Notes under the pieces: model-generated | Databases searched by the model: none | Told to the model about the DNA's origin: nothing | Seen by the model: only the letters and a program-made list of their open reading frames with translations | Shown: piece after piece, positions 23,720 to 34,188 of the stretch | Numbering within the stretch: the stretch's first letter is position 1 | Layout: each line of letters starts with the position of its first letter | Made by a program: the position numbers and the translations under genes | Assembly (NCBI GenBank): GCA_900074885.1 | Contig: FJUW01000023.1 | Location: 776,909 to 840,908, forward strand | DNA from: Rhynchosporium graminicola | Taxonomy: Eukaryota; Ascomycota; Leotiomycetes; Helotiales; Ploettnerulaceae | DNA: 64,000 bases | Reading direction: 5' to 3'

Positions 23720-25018
23720 TCAAGTATCGCCCATACTCCATAAAACCTCAGCCTGTACTCCAACCGGTCTCTCCACCTCCCTCTCTTCCATGACCTCCAA
23801 CAAATCACTCGCATCCCTCCTCAACGTCTCAGTCGCACCCCAAGCCAAACGCATACTGACTCTGACGCTTCGTAAATCCGGAAGCATTCCTTCTTCCGCG
23901 GCTTGGTAGATGACATTTGGTGGGATATCGACTTCTGAGGAGGCGGACGGTGAACATTCTAGGTCAAGGATACGGAGGGGATGGGTTTGGCTTGGTTTTG
24001 AGCTTCCATTTTTACAGGTGCCTTGGGGGATGTTGAGAGGGATATTCTCTGCTGCGAAGAGAGCGGGCGAGATGAAATCGGCAGAGATTCGTAAGGCCAG
24101 TAGACCTGGACATAAGAGAAGTAGATTATCAAGAGATGTTATTGAGAGATGATTCATCGGATGTCGGATCGTGAGCTGTTTTAATCTCTCTCCAAGTACT
24201 TCTAGAACATGTATTACGGAGTGCTGATGAATCTGCGAACAGTGCTGTATACTCAATGTCCTCAGAGTTTGAGGGAGGGAGATCATGTGTGTCCAGAGAA
24301 AGGAATCTGTTATTCCGCCCGCTAAATGCAGCGCTGAGAGTTTCGGTGGCCAGATGTACGGGATGGTGTTTGCCGCTACCGAAAGCTGATCGAGTGCTGA
24401 TGAGCGTGGGAAGTAGAGCGTTTCTAGATCATTCAAATGGGAAAGTGTCTGGAATAACAGGGAGTTCGAGATGGAGGCCGAGATCAGCGAAAGGTCGAGC
24501 AATTTCATCCCTCTACATTTCCCTAATGCCGCAAAAGAGTTTATGGCGAAACTCGATTGTGGAGCGACGAACTGCTCAATGTTCCCTTTCAATCGACCAA
24601 GTAAGCGAGCCGTGAGAGATTTGCTGCTGTTGTGTACTAGAGCACCCATATCGAGTCGGTGGACTAGAGGGGATAATGGTGTGAGTTTTATGTGGGCATT
24701 CTTTGAAGGACATATTGTTTGTACGAATAGAGAGAAATTCGAGGGCGTTATGTATGGCCGATGGTAAAGGAGAGGTGTGCTGGCATAGTAGAAGGACCGG
24801 TTTATGAGGGTGCAGGCCCGGAGTGTTGATTGAGAGGCTGGTCTGAGGGGGATGTAGGAGAGTATTATATCAATGATCTCGGGCGGGAGATACTGCGGAG
24901 GGTTGGCTAAAGACACAGCTTCGAATTGAGCCTCATCGGGAGCTTGCATGCTTGGAGATATAGCAGCTGAAAGGCAAGTCTCCTCTGCTGAAGAGTTGGT
25001 GATGTTGACTTCCGTCAT
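23720..25018 (-). CDS. F-box/LRR protein (432 aa)
   Basis: A single exon starts at the ATG in GCCACCATGACGG, a near-perfect Kozak context; the frame stays open 17 codons upstream but without an ATG. Residues about 42-90 form an F-box-like domain (YLPPEIIDIILSYI, then RACTLINRSFYYASTPLLY), which would bind Skp1 in an SCF ubiquitin ligase. The rest has irregular leucine-rich repeats (LKLLDLSLI, LETLYFPRS, LSALHLAGG, LRTLSIQHC, LKQLTIRHP, LLALRISAD, LRILDLECS), as in yeast YDR306C-type F-box proteins. The substrate is unknown. The gene is divergent from the Gemin2 homologue with about 280 bp between the two starts, suggesting a shared promoter. Confidence 0.85.
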   Translation of the reverse strand: MTEVNITNSSAEETCLSAAISPSMQAPDEAQFEAVSLANPPQYLPPEIIDIILSYIPLRPASQSTLRACTLINRSFYYASTPLLYHRPYITPSNFSLFVQTICPSKNAHIKLTPLSPLVHRLDMGALVHNSSKSLTARLLGRLKGNIEQFVAPQSSFAINSFAALGKCRGMKLLDLSLISASISNSLLFQTLSHLNDLETLYFPRSSALDQLSVAANTIPYIWPPKLSALHLAGGITDSFLWTHMISLPQTLRTLSIQHCSQIHQHSVIHVLEVLGERLKQLTIRHPMNHLSITSLDNLLLLCPGLLALRISADFISPALFAAENIPLNIPQGTCKNGSSKPSQTHPLRILDLECSPSASSEVDIPPNVIYQAAEEGMLPDLRSVRVSMRLAWGATETLRRDASDLLEVMEEREVERPVGVQAEVLWSMGDT

Positions 25019-25297
25019 GGTGGCGAGTTTTGATATTGCTCGAAGATCTTTGGTTTTTAGGCTGGGCAAAAGCGCCTAGCAACTCATTGTCCAAGGTGTG
25101 TGAGACATGGTGATATACTCGTCCTGAATATCCTGATTCTTGCAAAACAATCAGATGTCCAAAAAGTAGAAGGGTTGTCATCACTTTTCGGACAAGGCTA
25201 CACGATCTACAGGTATTATGTAAGCAAGGCTATTTCGGACTACCCAGGCAACAGCATTCGACGGCGACATCCATGTAAACTTCCTCAAAACGTAAAT
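25019..25297. promoter_or_regulatory. Bidirectional promoter, F-box gene / Gemin2 gene
   Basis: Only about 280 bp separates the ATG of the minus-strand F-box gene from that of the plus-strand Gemin2-like gene. Both upstream control regions must lie here. I see no specific factor site I would defend. Confidence 0.6.
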
Positions 25298-26782
25298 ATG
25301 GCAGAAACGAAACGCAAATCTCGCGGTGATACGCCTGAAGCAGAAAGCAGCCATAAACTCCGCTCCAAACCTTCCGCAGAAGCGAAAGTCGATCCTACAT
25401 ACGGCCAACGAAGCGCCATCCCTGGACTCGATAATGAGACGCTGCAATACAGCGACGAAGAGTTCGATTGTGATGAAGATATGGATGCGTTGGCGTATTT
25501 AAGGGCTGTCAGGTTAGTAACTCTCTTATATAATCTAGGATTCATGGCTGAAATGTGATATTTATATAGCAGAATGCTGACTTGAAATTGCCTCGCATTT
25601 AGGCAGGAAGCCACAACGATACCCAATCTCCTGGTCGCGCCTAAAACACCGATATCGAGCGATAACCGCAAGATCTATGGAGATTGCGTAGGGGAATTTA
25701 GAGGCTGGTACGCAGATGGTGCTTACATTGCTCAATCCGACCCAATTTCCACCGATGCAGAGGAAGCCGGGGCTATAGAAGAAGATGCAGATCCTCGCCT
25801 AGCATATTTCGATACAATCCTCGCACGCTACCAAACCCTCCGAGATCAACTTTCTCAGACTCCTCCGAGGCTTGTAGTCGAGCAGCTGGGAAGAGATCAT
25901 CCTACGCATGTTGACAAAATGAACCGGGATCTCACACGCTTCTGGATCAAGAAAATGCGAAGCGTGGACCCAAAAGCTGCGCAGTTGGCGTGTTTTGACA
26001 AGGGCTCTGTGTTGAGGTTATTGCGATTGCTGACGCAAGGTACGCTTTTGAAGAGGGGCTTGGGAGTAGAAGCGAGTATTAGTATGTGGATCTGGAGCTT
26101 GCTGGCGAAGTTGCCGGAGAGAGGGGAGTTGAGTAGTGAGGAGATAGGAGTTGTGAGGGAATTGGGGAAGAAAGCTGTTTTGGTGGGAATGGGCTTGGTG
26201 AGGAACAAAGAGTGGGAGGAGGGAATTAAAGAGGTAGAGAAGGGATTTGATAGGGATGCTAGGAGTGCTGGGGATTTGGAGGGGGAAGATAAGGACGTCA
26301 CAGCGTATGACGAGAAGGATGTGGTGGTAAATGAGGAGGAGATCATGTTAGAGGAAGAGCTTCAAGATGATAGAGCTGAGGCGGAGAGCAGGGAAGGGGC
26401 TGGTGGAAATCAAGGAGCGACAGCAAATGAGCCTTCCAAATCTGCGAGCTCGGAACCTGCGTGTATGAAGACAGAAGCATCTAATCATACGACAACCGCT
26501 CTCGATCCGTTAGCGACAGCTAAAGCACGTCTTCTCGCAAACATTACTGCGAAAGCCTTGGAAGCCCCTGAAGCCCACGCATCAGGAATCGAGCTTGGTT
26601 TCGAACCCAATCCAGAGCCAACTATCGGACCTGTCCAGCCGGAAGAACCGACTTTTCCTGAAAATGACTTCGATGCTAGGATCAACACGAAAGCGACGGT
26701 GGATGTGATCCTTACTGTTGCTGGAGAGGCGTATGGACAGAGAGATTTGTTGGAGTTTAGAGGGCAGTGGGGCGGCAATTGA
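25298..26782 (+). CDS. Gemin2/SIP1 family protein (464 aa)
   Basis: There are two exons, 25298-25512 and 25603-26782, with a 90-bp intron (GTTAGT...GCATTTAG) inside an Arg codon. The N-terminus is charged. The conserved part contains RLAYFDTILARYQTLRDQL, WIKKMRSVDPKAAQLACFDKG and LLKRGLGVEASISMWIWSLL. An acidic Glu/Asp-rich insertion follows. The final block (TVDVILTVAGEAYGQRDLLEF) matches the GQRDL ending typical of Gemin2/SIP1 (Pfam SIP1; S. pombe Gemin2 homologue). The family binds SMN and Sm proteins during snRNP assembly in the cytoplasm. The protein is longer than human Gemin2 (about 280 aa) because of the acidic low-complexity insertion. Confidence 0.85.
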
Positions 26783-28573
26783 TAATTTTTGGCAAGGGAT
26801 GTTTGCCAGGTTGGAGAGACCGATTGAAGTGTATGGAACGGTTGGTTTTCCGGTTCTAGGATACCACATCTGGTTTGTTCCGTCGTATTGCAGCTTCCCT
26901 GATGCAACCTCTAATCATGTAAGTCATATCAATTAACAAATTTCAATTTCCTCGATGTTCAATACGAAGAAAGTTCTTGGTGAGTAAATTTTCAAGAGCC
27001 AGAACGATTTCGAACTTCAAATACTGGGCAATTAATTAGTACACAGTTTTGAATTTCCCTATGTGAATAATCTGCTAACCTGATCTAGAAATTTACCAAA
27101 TCGAGTTGACACTGGCTTCGTTGGGCGATTGTATGAATGTTGAGAGACTTGTATCGATGCTGAGTATCAAGCCAGGGAAGAAAGATGGTATAAAACTGCC
27201 CAACCTCCCTGCCGGAAATCATGTACCGCAAATAAGGTGAAGTTCCCAGGGAGGTCCCAACCAAACATTGTCCAATGCTGACTTCGTCTCATCGAAGTCA
27301 GTCCGTACATGACAGGAACTGCTACAAGAGAGCTAGTAGCTTGACTCCAGCTGAAACTTGCATCGAAAAGAGAAATCTTGCGGAAAAGGAGACATGTGTG
27401 GTTGCTGGGAAATCCTTCTAATTCTCTATTGAGAAGGAAAGGGGAGAGGAGGCTCTTGCTTGTGATCACATTACTCTACCTAAGCTTTAGGCTTGGCTTG
27501 GACCCCGTCCCATAGCAAGTTGCCCCCTTCTTTACGATCAAGTTTTACTCGTCTAATTTGTTCTCCTGGCAATCAAACAGCTCTGCTGTTGTCTACCAAG
27601 CACTTCTCCGCTCACTGGCATGGGAAAAACACCAAGACTTTTCCATTCCCTGGCGAAGTTTTCCTAGTTCTCGTCTGGTCGATGACCTAAAGGCACCATA
27701 TCTAATACTATAATGACTACGTCAAGAATCCTTGAATCGTTTCGCAGTATTAAAGAGTCCTGACATTTCAAAAGGAAAGAGCCACTCACCTCTGCTTGTC
27801 TTACTCTTCTTAGTGGTTGGAGCGAGACTGACTTACCTACCTAGGTAGATGATTTACAACTGGGGGACGGCTCAAACAAATAGCTTCTGCCTACCTACAT
27901 AATAACGAAGTAACGCCCTGTTTAGCTTCGTGACATTAGAAAGTTGCTGCAGCGAAGGCCCAGATCAGAAATGACTTTGGGGTATTGCCGAAAAACTTTA
28001 ATGGACGATTTTGACAAGAGACAGTTGGTTTTATAATTCAGCTTGGTAAAGTCCTCGCATCGTCTCCAGATATTGACTCTCTGATTGAGAGAAGTCCTTG
28101 GATGGAATAATGACTTAGGATCATTGCTTGACTAAATCACCCTGAGTTGTATAACGACAAAGCAAAATCTTCGAATGGTCTATGATATTGACGAAGTTCC
28201 CAGATATCTTGTGCAGTCTCCAGGTCACCACCTTCCTCAAACCTGCCATCAACAATACGAAGCAGGATGTGGAAAGAGCCACCCAACTCCTGGTAGCGTC
28301 GTAACCTGCACTTCTCCTGCTCTCTCATCATATCGGTAGACCTCTCCGATTTCATCGACAATTATCACTTCATCATCTTTAGGACTCAATCGCGCTGCGT
28401 CACCAAAGAACTGCCGTCAAGTCTGTAACTTGTAAGTGACCTGATGAGAAAAGTTCGAAACTTGTAGATTGCTAACTGCAGGTAGGCAAGGAACGACAGA
28501 AAGCTTTTCAGGGTCATCAAAGCTTTCTATTACGTACATCGACAGTCCAAATCACTCTACCAGAGCAGCTACA
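26783..28573. other. Intergenic, no supported gene
   Basis: This 1.8-kb spacer lies between the Gemin2 homologue and the tandem-repeat gene. Short frames exist on both strands (for example a minus-strand one at about 28137-28361) but have no domain or splice support. It marks the start of the accessory block. Confidence 0.45.
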
Positions 28574-29800
28574 ATGCAATATCAGAACTCTGATGACTTT
28601 TGGTTCACCGATGACTTTTGGCTCACTGATGACCTTTGGCTCATCAACAATGGCGATATCTTAGCACCGATAACAAGCTACCAGCCACAGCTTAATGCTG
28701 ATGCCGCACAACCAGACTTTTGGCTCACTGATGACTTCTGGCCCCCTGATGACTTTTGGCTCATCAATAATGGCGATATCTCAGCACCGACAACAAGCTA
28801 CCAGCCACAGCTCAATGCTGATGCCGCTCCAAAACCAGACTTTTGGCTCACTGATGACTTTTGGCCGCCTGATGAATTTTAGCTCATCAATAATGGCGAT
28901 ATCTCAGCGCCGACAACAAGCGATCAGCCTCAGCGCCAACAGCCACAGCTCAATACTGATACCGATCCACAACTAGACTTGTGGCCCCCTAATAACTTTT
29001 GGCTCATCAACAATAGCGATATCTCAGCGCCGACAACAAGCGATCGGCCTCAGCGCCAACAGCTACAGCTCAATACTGATACCGATCCACAACTAGACTT
29101 GTGGCCCCCTGATAACTTTTGGCTCATCAACAATAGCGATATCTCAGCGCCGACAACAAGCGATCAGCCTCAGCACCAACAGCCACAGCTTAATACTGAT
29201 ACCGATCCACAACCAGACTTATGGCCCCCTGATAACTTTTGGCTCATCAACAATAGCGATATCTCAGCACCGAAAACAAGCTACCAGCCTCAGAGCCAAC
29301 AGCCACAGCTCAATGCTGATGCTGCTTCACAACCAGTCACGAACAATGCCTTATCCGTCTATTCGAGCCTACCTGCAAGGATTCTTGCGGCTGGACATCT
29401 GCCGTTCCCTCCTCGATTGCGGTACGACGACGACAGCGAGCTAGAATACGGTTTTGACCTCCCGACTGACATTCGCACTGCCGGCAATAGACAATTTGAG
29501 ATACCTCTTGCGCACAATCGAGACTACGATTACCAATTTTACGGCAACTCGCCACCTTACAGATTTACGCCCTGGTCCACCGAAATGGAAGAGTTTCTCT
29601 GGTATCTTGTGCAACTAGCAATGCTGCAAAAGAATCGATACATCCGTTATACGGAGTTTAGGCCTATCACTGAGGCGTTAAACAGAAAATTCAAGGATCA
29701 GCAGCCTGCTGGGACAGAATACTTCAAAATTGGGTGGCGCAATGTTCAAGGAAAATTTGATTATATGTCCTCAATCCAGCTCTGGAAGTGGACTTTGTGA
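28574..29800 (+). pseudogene. Tandem-repeat protein with internal stop; shared C-terminal domain
   Basis: From the ATG at 28574 the frame runs through repeats of the type DFWPPDDFWLINNGDISAPT to a TAG at 28880-28882, then continues in exactly the same frame to 29800 (409 codons if the stop is ignored). The stop replaces the Trp codon found at that place in the sister repeats (TGG to TAG). No splice pair removes it. After six repeat units comes an acidic linker, then a compact helical domain of about 75 residues (FLWYLVQLAMLQKNRYIRYT, ITEALNRKF). That domain is also found in the neighbouring minus-strand gene at 31111-32317. No catalytic motif is seen. It may be a pseudogene, be read through, or be two separate short proteins; I favour a recently broken gene. 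Confidence 0.6.
28605..29335 (+). repeat. Coding tandem repeat, about 120-bp units
   Basis: Six head-to-tail units encode about 40 residues each. The last three are exactly 120 bp (28976-29095, 29096-29215, 29216-29335). Earlier units are shorter or carry extra FWLTDD blocks. Units D-F are nearly identical, implying recent expansion or gene conversion. Confidence 0.9.
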
Positions 29801-31110
29801 GGATCGAGAGATAATGAGGTCTAGGCTGTTTACTCCACTCGCTTGTTGTTTGTGGAGCTGTTCGGTGCCTTGGCAGAAGCTTTTAAATTCCTCTTCATCA
29901 TGATTGCCCTGGCTACTAAGTTAATGCTAGACACCGTGATTGAACAGGCTACTGCTGGGGTTTCAATGTTGCAAAACTCGTCAGACATACTTCCTGATCG
30001 ATTTCTTCAACGTGACACAGAATTATCGGGTGACTTTGATAGAAGAGCATAGCATGATGTTGGCTTAGCTTGAAACCGATTCCGCAGAGTAAATCGCCGC
30101 TTTTGTGCGTTCCAGTACAGGAAATCTGTGAGCGGCTAGGGCTACGCGTACCTTGAATCACTCCCAAAGTCGGGTTCAATATGAGAACTAGCTCTTTCAG
30201 AACATCATCGTCTCAGATCTGCGTACGACTCCATCTCATTTACTTCTTTGAGATGCACATACGTATAACGATACATGCTTGTGAACATGTATCTCTTGAT
30301 GGTCAACAGTGCTCGAGACCTACCCTTTCAGTTTGATTATCCAGAGGGAACCAACAATGTAAGGGTAATACGCCATGGTAGGCCGGTCAGGGATTCTTTA
30401 CATAGTGAAAATTATAGTTAGAGAAAGAACTCTGCGATCGGGAATCTGATATTTTTGGTACGCAAAGTGTAGCGTGCACTTCTAGCATCAAGACCTTGAA
30501 AATGAAAGGTTTTGGTATGACTCAGAGAGGAAGGGAAAATGGTTATGAGTCAAGCTTGTAGTTTGCAAGCACTGCAATATTCTTCCACTAAATCCGATCA
30601 GTTAAGAGACTAAATCACGCAAGTATTTACGTGAGCTCGAAAAATGAGGCTTACATTCTCACTGAAGATCCTTTTTCAGGCAAGAATACTTTGATCGTCA
30701 ATTTCATATCTTGAAAGTCCTATGTATTCCAGTATTTCAAGTTTGAAGTGAGGTTTGAAGTTTCAAATCGATGGTAGGTTTGCGTGACCGTGGTTGGTCC
30801 GACGTGTGAAATTAACGATCTATGATTTGCAAAGTAGCTTCTTTCATTGTGTTGGTACAAAAAGGGGGGCGTCCTCAATGTCGCTTTTCTTTTGAGAGAC
30901 ATAAAACCTGCTCTAGCAAGTGCTGAAAAAGGATTCATTTACATGATTCCCAGAACACAGATCCATGATAGCTGGGGTTCTCTCGGTCCGCAATATCAAA
31001 ACGCCATTCGCTCCTCTTGAACATCAGCAATGACTCCAAATTCCTAATCTTACATAGCACACTTAACCCATTCCGGAGAGAGAGAGAAATACTTCCTACG
31101 CCGTAGACCC
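29801..31110. other. Spacer between convergent paralogues
   Basis: This 1.3-kb spacer lies between the two genes that share the C-terminal domain. Short frames only, no recognisable gene, RNA or repeat. Confidence 0.5.
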
Positions 31111-32317
31111 CTAATTGAGCAAGTCGGCGTTAAAAGCTGCCCAGCTTGGGTGCTTTGTAACCATAGTGTGGACCGAATTGAAGCCACGCAATGGATACGC
31201 TCCATGCGTAGGATCAGTGGTACCCTGGAATCGACGATGCAAAGCCTCCGTGATAACCATGAAATCCTTTCGTTCCATCTGTCTGTTCATCTGCAATGTC
31301 GCCAGCTTAACTAACTCCCAACAGTACACTTTGTGCTCGGGGACCCAAATAGCTCGTGCTGGTTTTGTGACTGCAGTATATTCTTGTTGCTTTCCTGCGG
31401 CATCAATGTAGTAGTTGAAGGGCAGAGGTTTAATGAATCTTGTGGCTGCTCGTTCAACTGGAGAGAGATCGAATCCAAGGGCAAGCTTGGACTTGTTCCT
31501 GATAGCAGACCTGGGTGGCATTGATAGTGTGGTTTCTTGTGAACTTTGGGCGCCTTTATAGAACGAGTCAATCCCCGAGCGCGTGATGTGGTATTTTGGT
31601 ACTCCATTGGCGGACGATGATTGACTGGCTAGCCAACCAGCAAGATGGTGGTTATTCATCGTGGTGCGAGCGGCTCGTAGAGGTACTTCTTGCGTGGCAG
31701 CAGTGCCGATGATGGGAGCATGGAGTGGTGCGGGTTCTGGAGCACCTGCAGTGGCAGCGTGTTGTGGTTCAAGATCAAGATCGAGATCTGATGCCACCAC
31801 AGTCCTCAGCATGTCATCACCCGCAAATGCCTGTCATGGTTTAGTAAATCTCATTGCACTCATATTCCTCCTCAGAAAATGCTTACTGGATCATACAAAG
31901 ATTTATGGTAGATGGCTTGATTGAAAGCCTGTTCTCGCATTAACAGGAGGACGTATTTGATGTGGTGATAGCTTACCACCACGTTAGGACCTTTTTGATC
32001 TACATCCATTGGATCATCTTCGGGCGATAAATCATCATCAGATGTTTCCAAAGCGATGACTTGCGTGTGCAGTCCTCCCTGGGTAGCGGCAGATCCCTTG
32101 TATCTTTTCAGCGTTTCCTTCCTCAAGACCTCTGAATCTAAAATCAACTGCACTCACTAAACTTGTGGGGACTTTGAGATAGACGTCTCCTTCATGAAGC
32201 TGGAAAATGTTAGCAATCCGCAAGTAGGTAGGAAGGAGATCTCAGGCTTACGATCGCTGTGGGCTGGCCGTATTTAGAGACGTATGGAAAGCCTGCAGCA
32301 GTGCGGAAAAAAGACAT
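31111..32317 (-). pseudogene. BTB-like protein with the same C-terminal domain; possible frameshift
   Basis: Exon 1 is 32317-32252 (MSFFRTAAGFPYVSKYGQPT). After a 52-bp intron (GTAAGC...TTTTCCAG) comes LHEGDVYLKVPTSL, which resembles the first strands of a fungal BTB/POZ domain. The next BTB-like piece (LILDSEVLRKETLKRYK) lies in a frame shifted by one base near 32150-32160. A GTGAGT donor sits there, but any intron would be only about 20-28 bp. A third intron (31886-31831, 56 bp) joins in frame to the last exon, 31830-31111. That exon ends with a domain containing WELVKLATLQMNR and ITEALHRRF, clearly related to the tail of the tandem-repeat gene at 28574. I read it as a member of a local gene family that is either frameshifted or uses an ultra-short intron. 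Confidence 0.6.
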
Positions 32318-34188
32318 CTTGCTGATCCGTGTGCTTCAGAGCAGAGAAGCCTAATCAGTGGGTAAAGTTACGGTTGTGTTTTTGTTTGTGTTTCGAGACA
32401 TTAGTAGTGGAATTCTCGAAGGTGAAATGCTAAAGGAGTTTGAGGTTCGAAAGGGGTTGTGGTGAACAAGCCAGGACAACGCGACTAGCCTACAATTGAA
32501 GGACGTATACGCGTTTCATCCAACGAGGATATTGTAGCGTAGGCACTAACGAAAACATACTTCCCTTCCAGGTTATTGCAAGACAGAATGACATTGACCA
32601 CGAGGGCGCGTAAAAGTACAAAGCGCTAGCCTGCTGCGTTTGCTCGAATCCATATCGGGAAGTTTGTTATTGTCGCAACCAACTCAAGTATCTTACAAAT
32701 ACAGCCCCACCCGCATATCCAAATGAGTGTATTACCTTGAGCTCATTTTGACAGAAGTTAAAAGACCTATGGGGATTTTCCAACAAATACGTGTTGAGGA
32801 TTTTCGAGCAACCTCTGGCAGTCCAGGGACAGACGTATCGCTAGCTAGAAGTTGCCTGGAGCGTATTGTGATATTTATGGTCTAGAGAAATCGCTCCGAG
32901 GTAGTTTAAGTTGTACTTTAAAAATGCCGTGGCCTTGAAGGGTGTAAAGGATTGAGACCTACTTCTCTGCGACCAAAGAAGCCTTCGATTGAAACAACAA
33001 TTTACACTCGAGGCGTCAGAAAGTTGGGGAGCATGCTACCAAAGATTTGATATTTCATCCTGCTACTGTGGCTCTAAGCATGAAGTAGCTAGATTGACTT
33101 CAAAAGTGATTCTTTGATGAAGGAAAAGGTGTATCTCCATTCAATGGTCGCTGAAACCATCGGGTCTTCCTGCCTGCTTCGTGATCAACCTGTAAAAATT
33201 GGGCCGCTGCGGATTTGCGCTCACTGCTACTTGTACGTTGCTATGAGAAATCTCTGAAGCGGATACAAATAATCTTGCTTGATGATCGAAGTTAGATAAG
33301 CATACTTGTTCAGTTTTACTTTGCCAAAGGTCTGCTGCCAGTGCGAGCTCATGATATAGCATTTTCGAAACAGTAAGAGCATATCTTCCTGCGCGGCGAG
33401 AGAAGAATTTAAGATGTAGTCGAATCAAACGATGATTCATGGTCTACCAACTACTTCGTTATTAAGAAGCCAGCTCCTTAAAGTGGCGCTAAGATCGGTC
33501 CCAGACTCGCGGTTGCACTAATCAAGATTCGTTGAACTCGACTTTTGCACCATGCCATACCTTCTCCCCTTGTATTTCGGCAGGTGACAGGAGACTGAAA
33601 AACTGGAGCCAGTGTGGAGTTATAAAAAACCACGTCTAGACATATCCTTCGCTACGGCGGAAAACTTCGGATACGTCGAGTTATTAGGGAAGCGAGCAGC
33701 AGCTTCTCGATGACCCCCACAAATTGATTTTACTTCGAGTACCGAAATTAAATATCGCCGATCATCCAAATCCGTATGACTATCCTCTAAGTAATGCGGA
33801 GTCTACTTTGACAATCGTAATTGCTGCGTTTCGAGAAATTCGAAGTGTGTTCAGGTTGTCCTGTTGTGACAGCTGCAAGCTAAAAAAATTAAGCGAGACG
33901 GGCGCTACGTGAACGGATGGTCCACCAGCTTTGTCTCACTACACAATTATGAGCAACTTAGCCGGAAACCATCTTTAAGCACTTTCATGGCCGATTTGGA
34001 AGGCTAGACCTAGAGAAGATCTATAACCGGTCTACAGGACCGAAGAAAGTAGGGGTCTTGAGCTAGGTCACCTAATTATCTTTGGCTTCCGCACAAGATT
34101 TCTACTTTTTTTACTGCATCTCTTCGTGCAGTACATCGTCACTTCATCTCCTGAAATTTCATAAATAGCTCAGCCCTGCGAGGAAAAT
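32318..34188. other. Intergenic, no supported gene
   Basis: This 1.9-kb stretch has only short frames. The longest minus-strand one with an ATG (about 33141-33440) has no recognisable domain and lies alone. Pyrimidine-rich sequence near 34100-34130 fits the promoter of the protease gene. Confidence 0.5.

Noticed and set aside
33141..33440. Minus-strand 99-codon frame with an ATG
   Set aside because: No domain, no splice partners and isolated in a spacer; not enough to call a gene.
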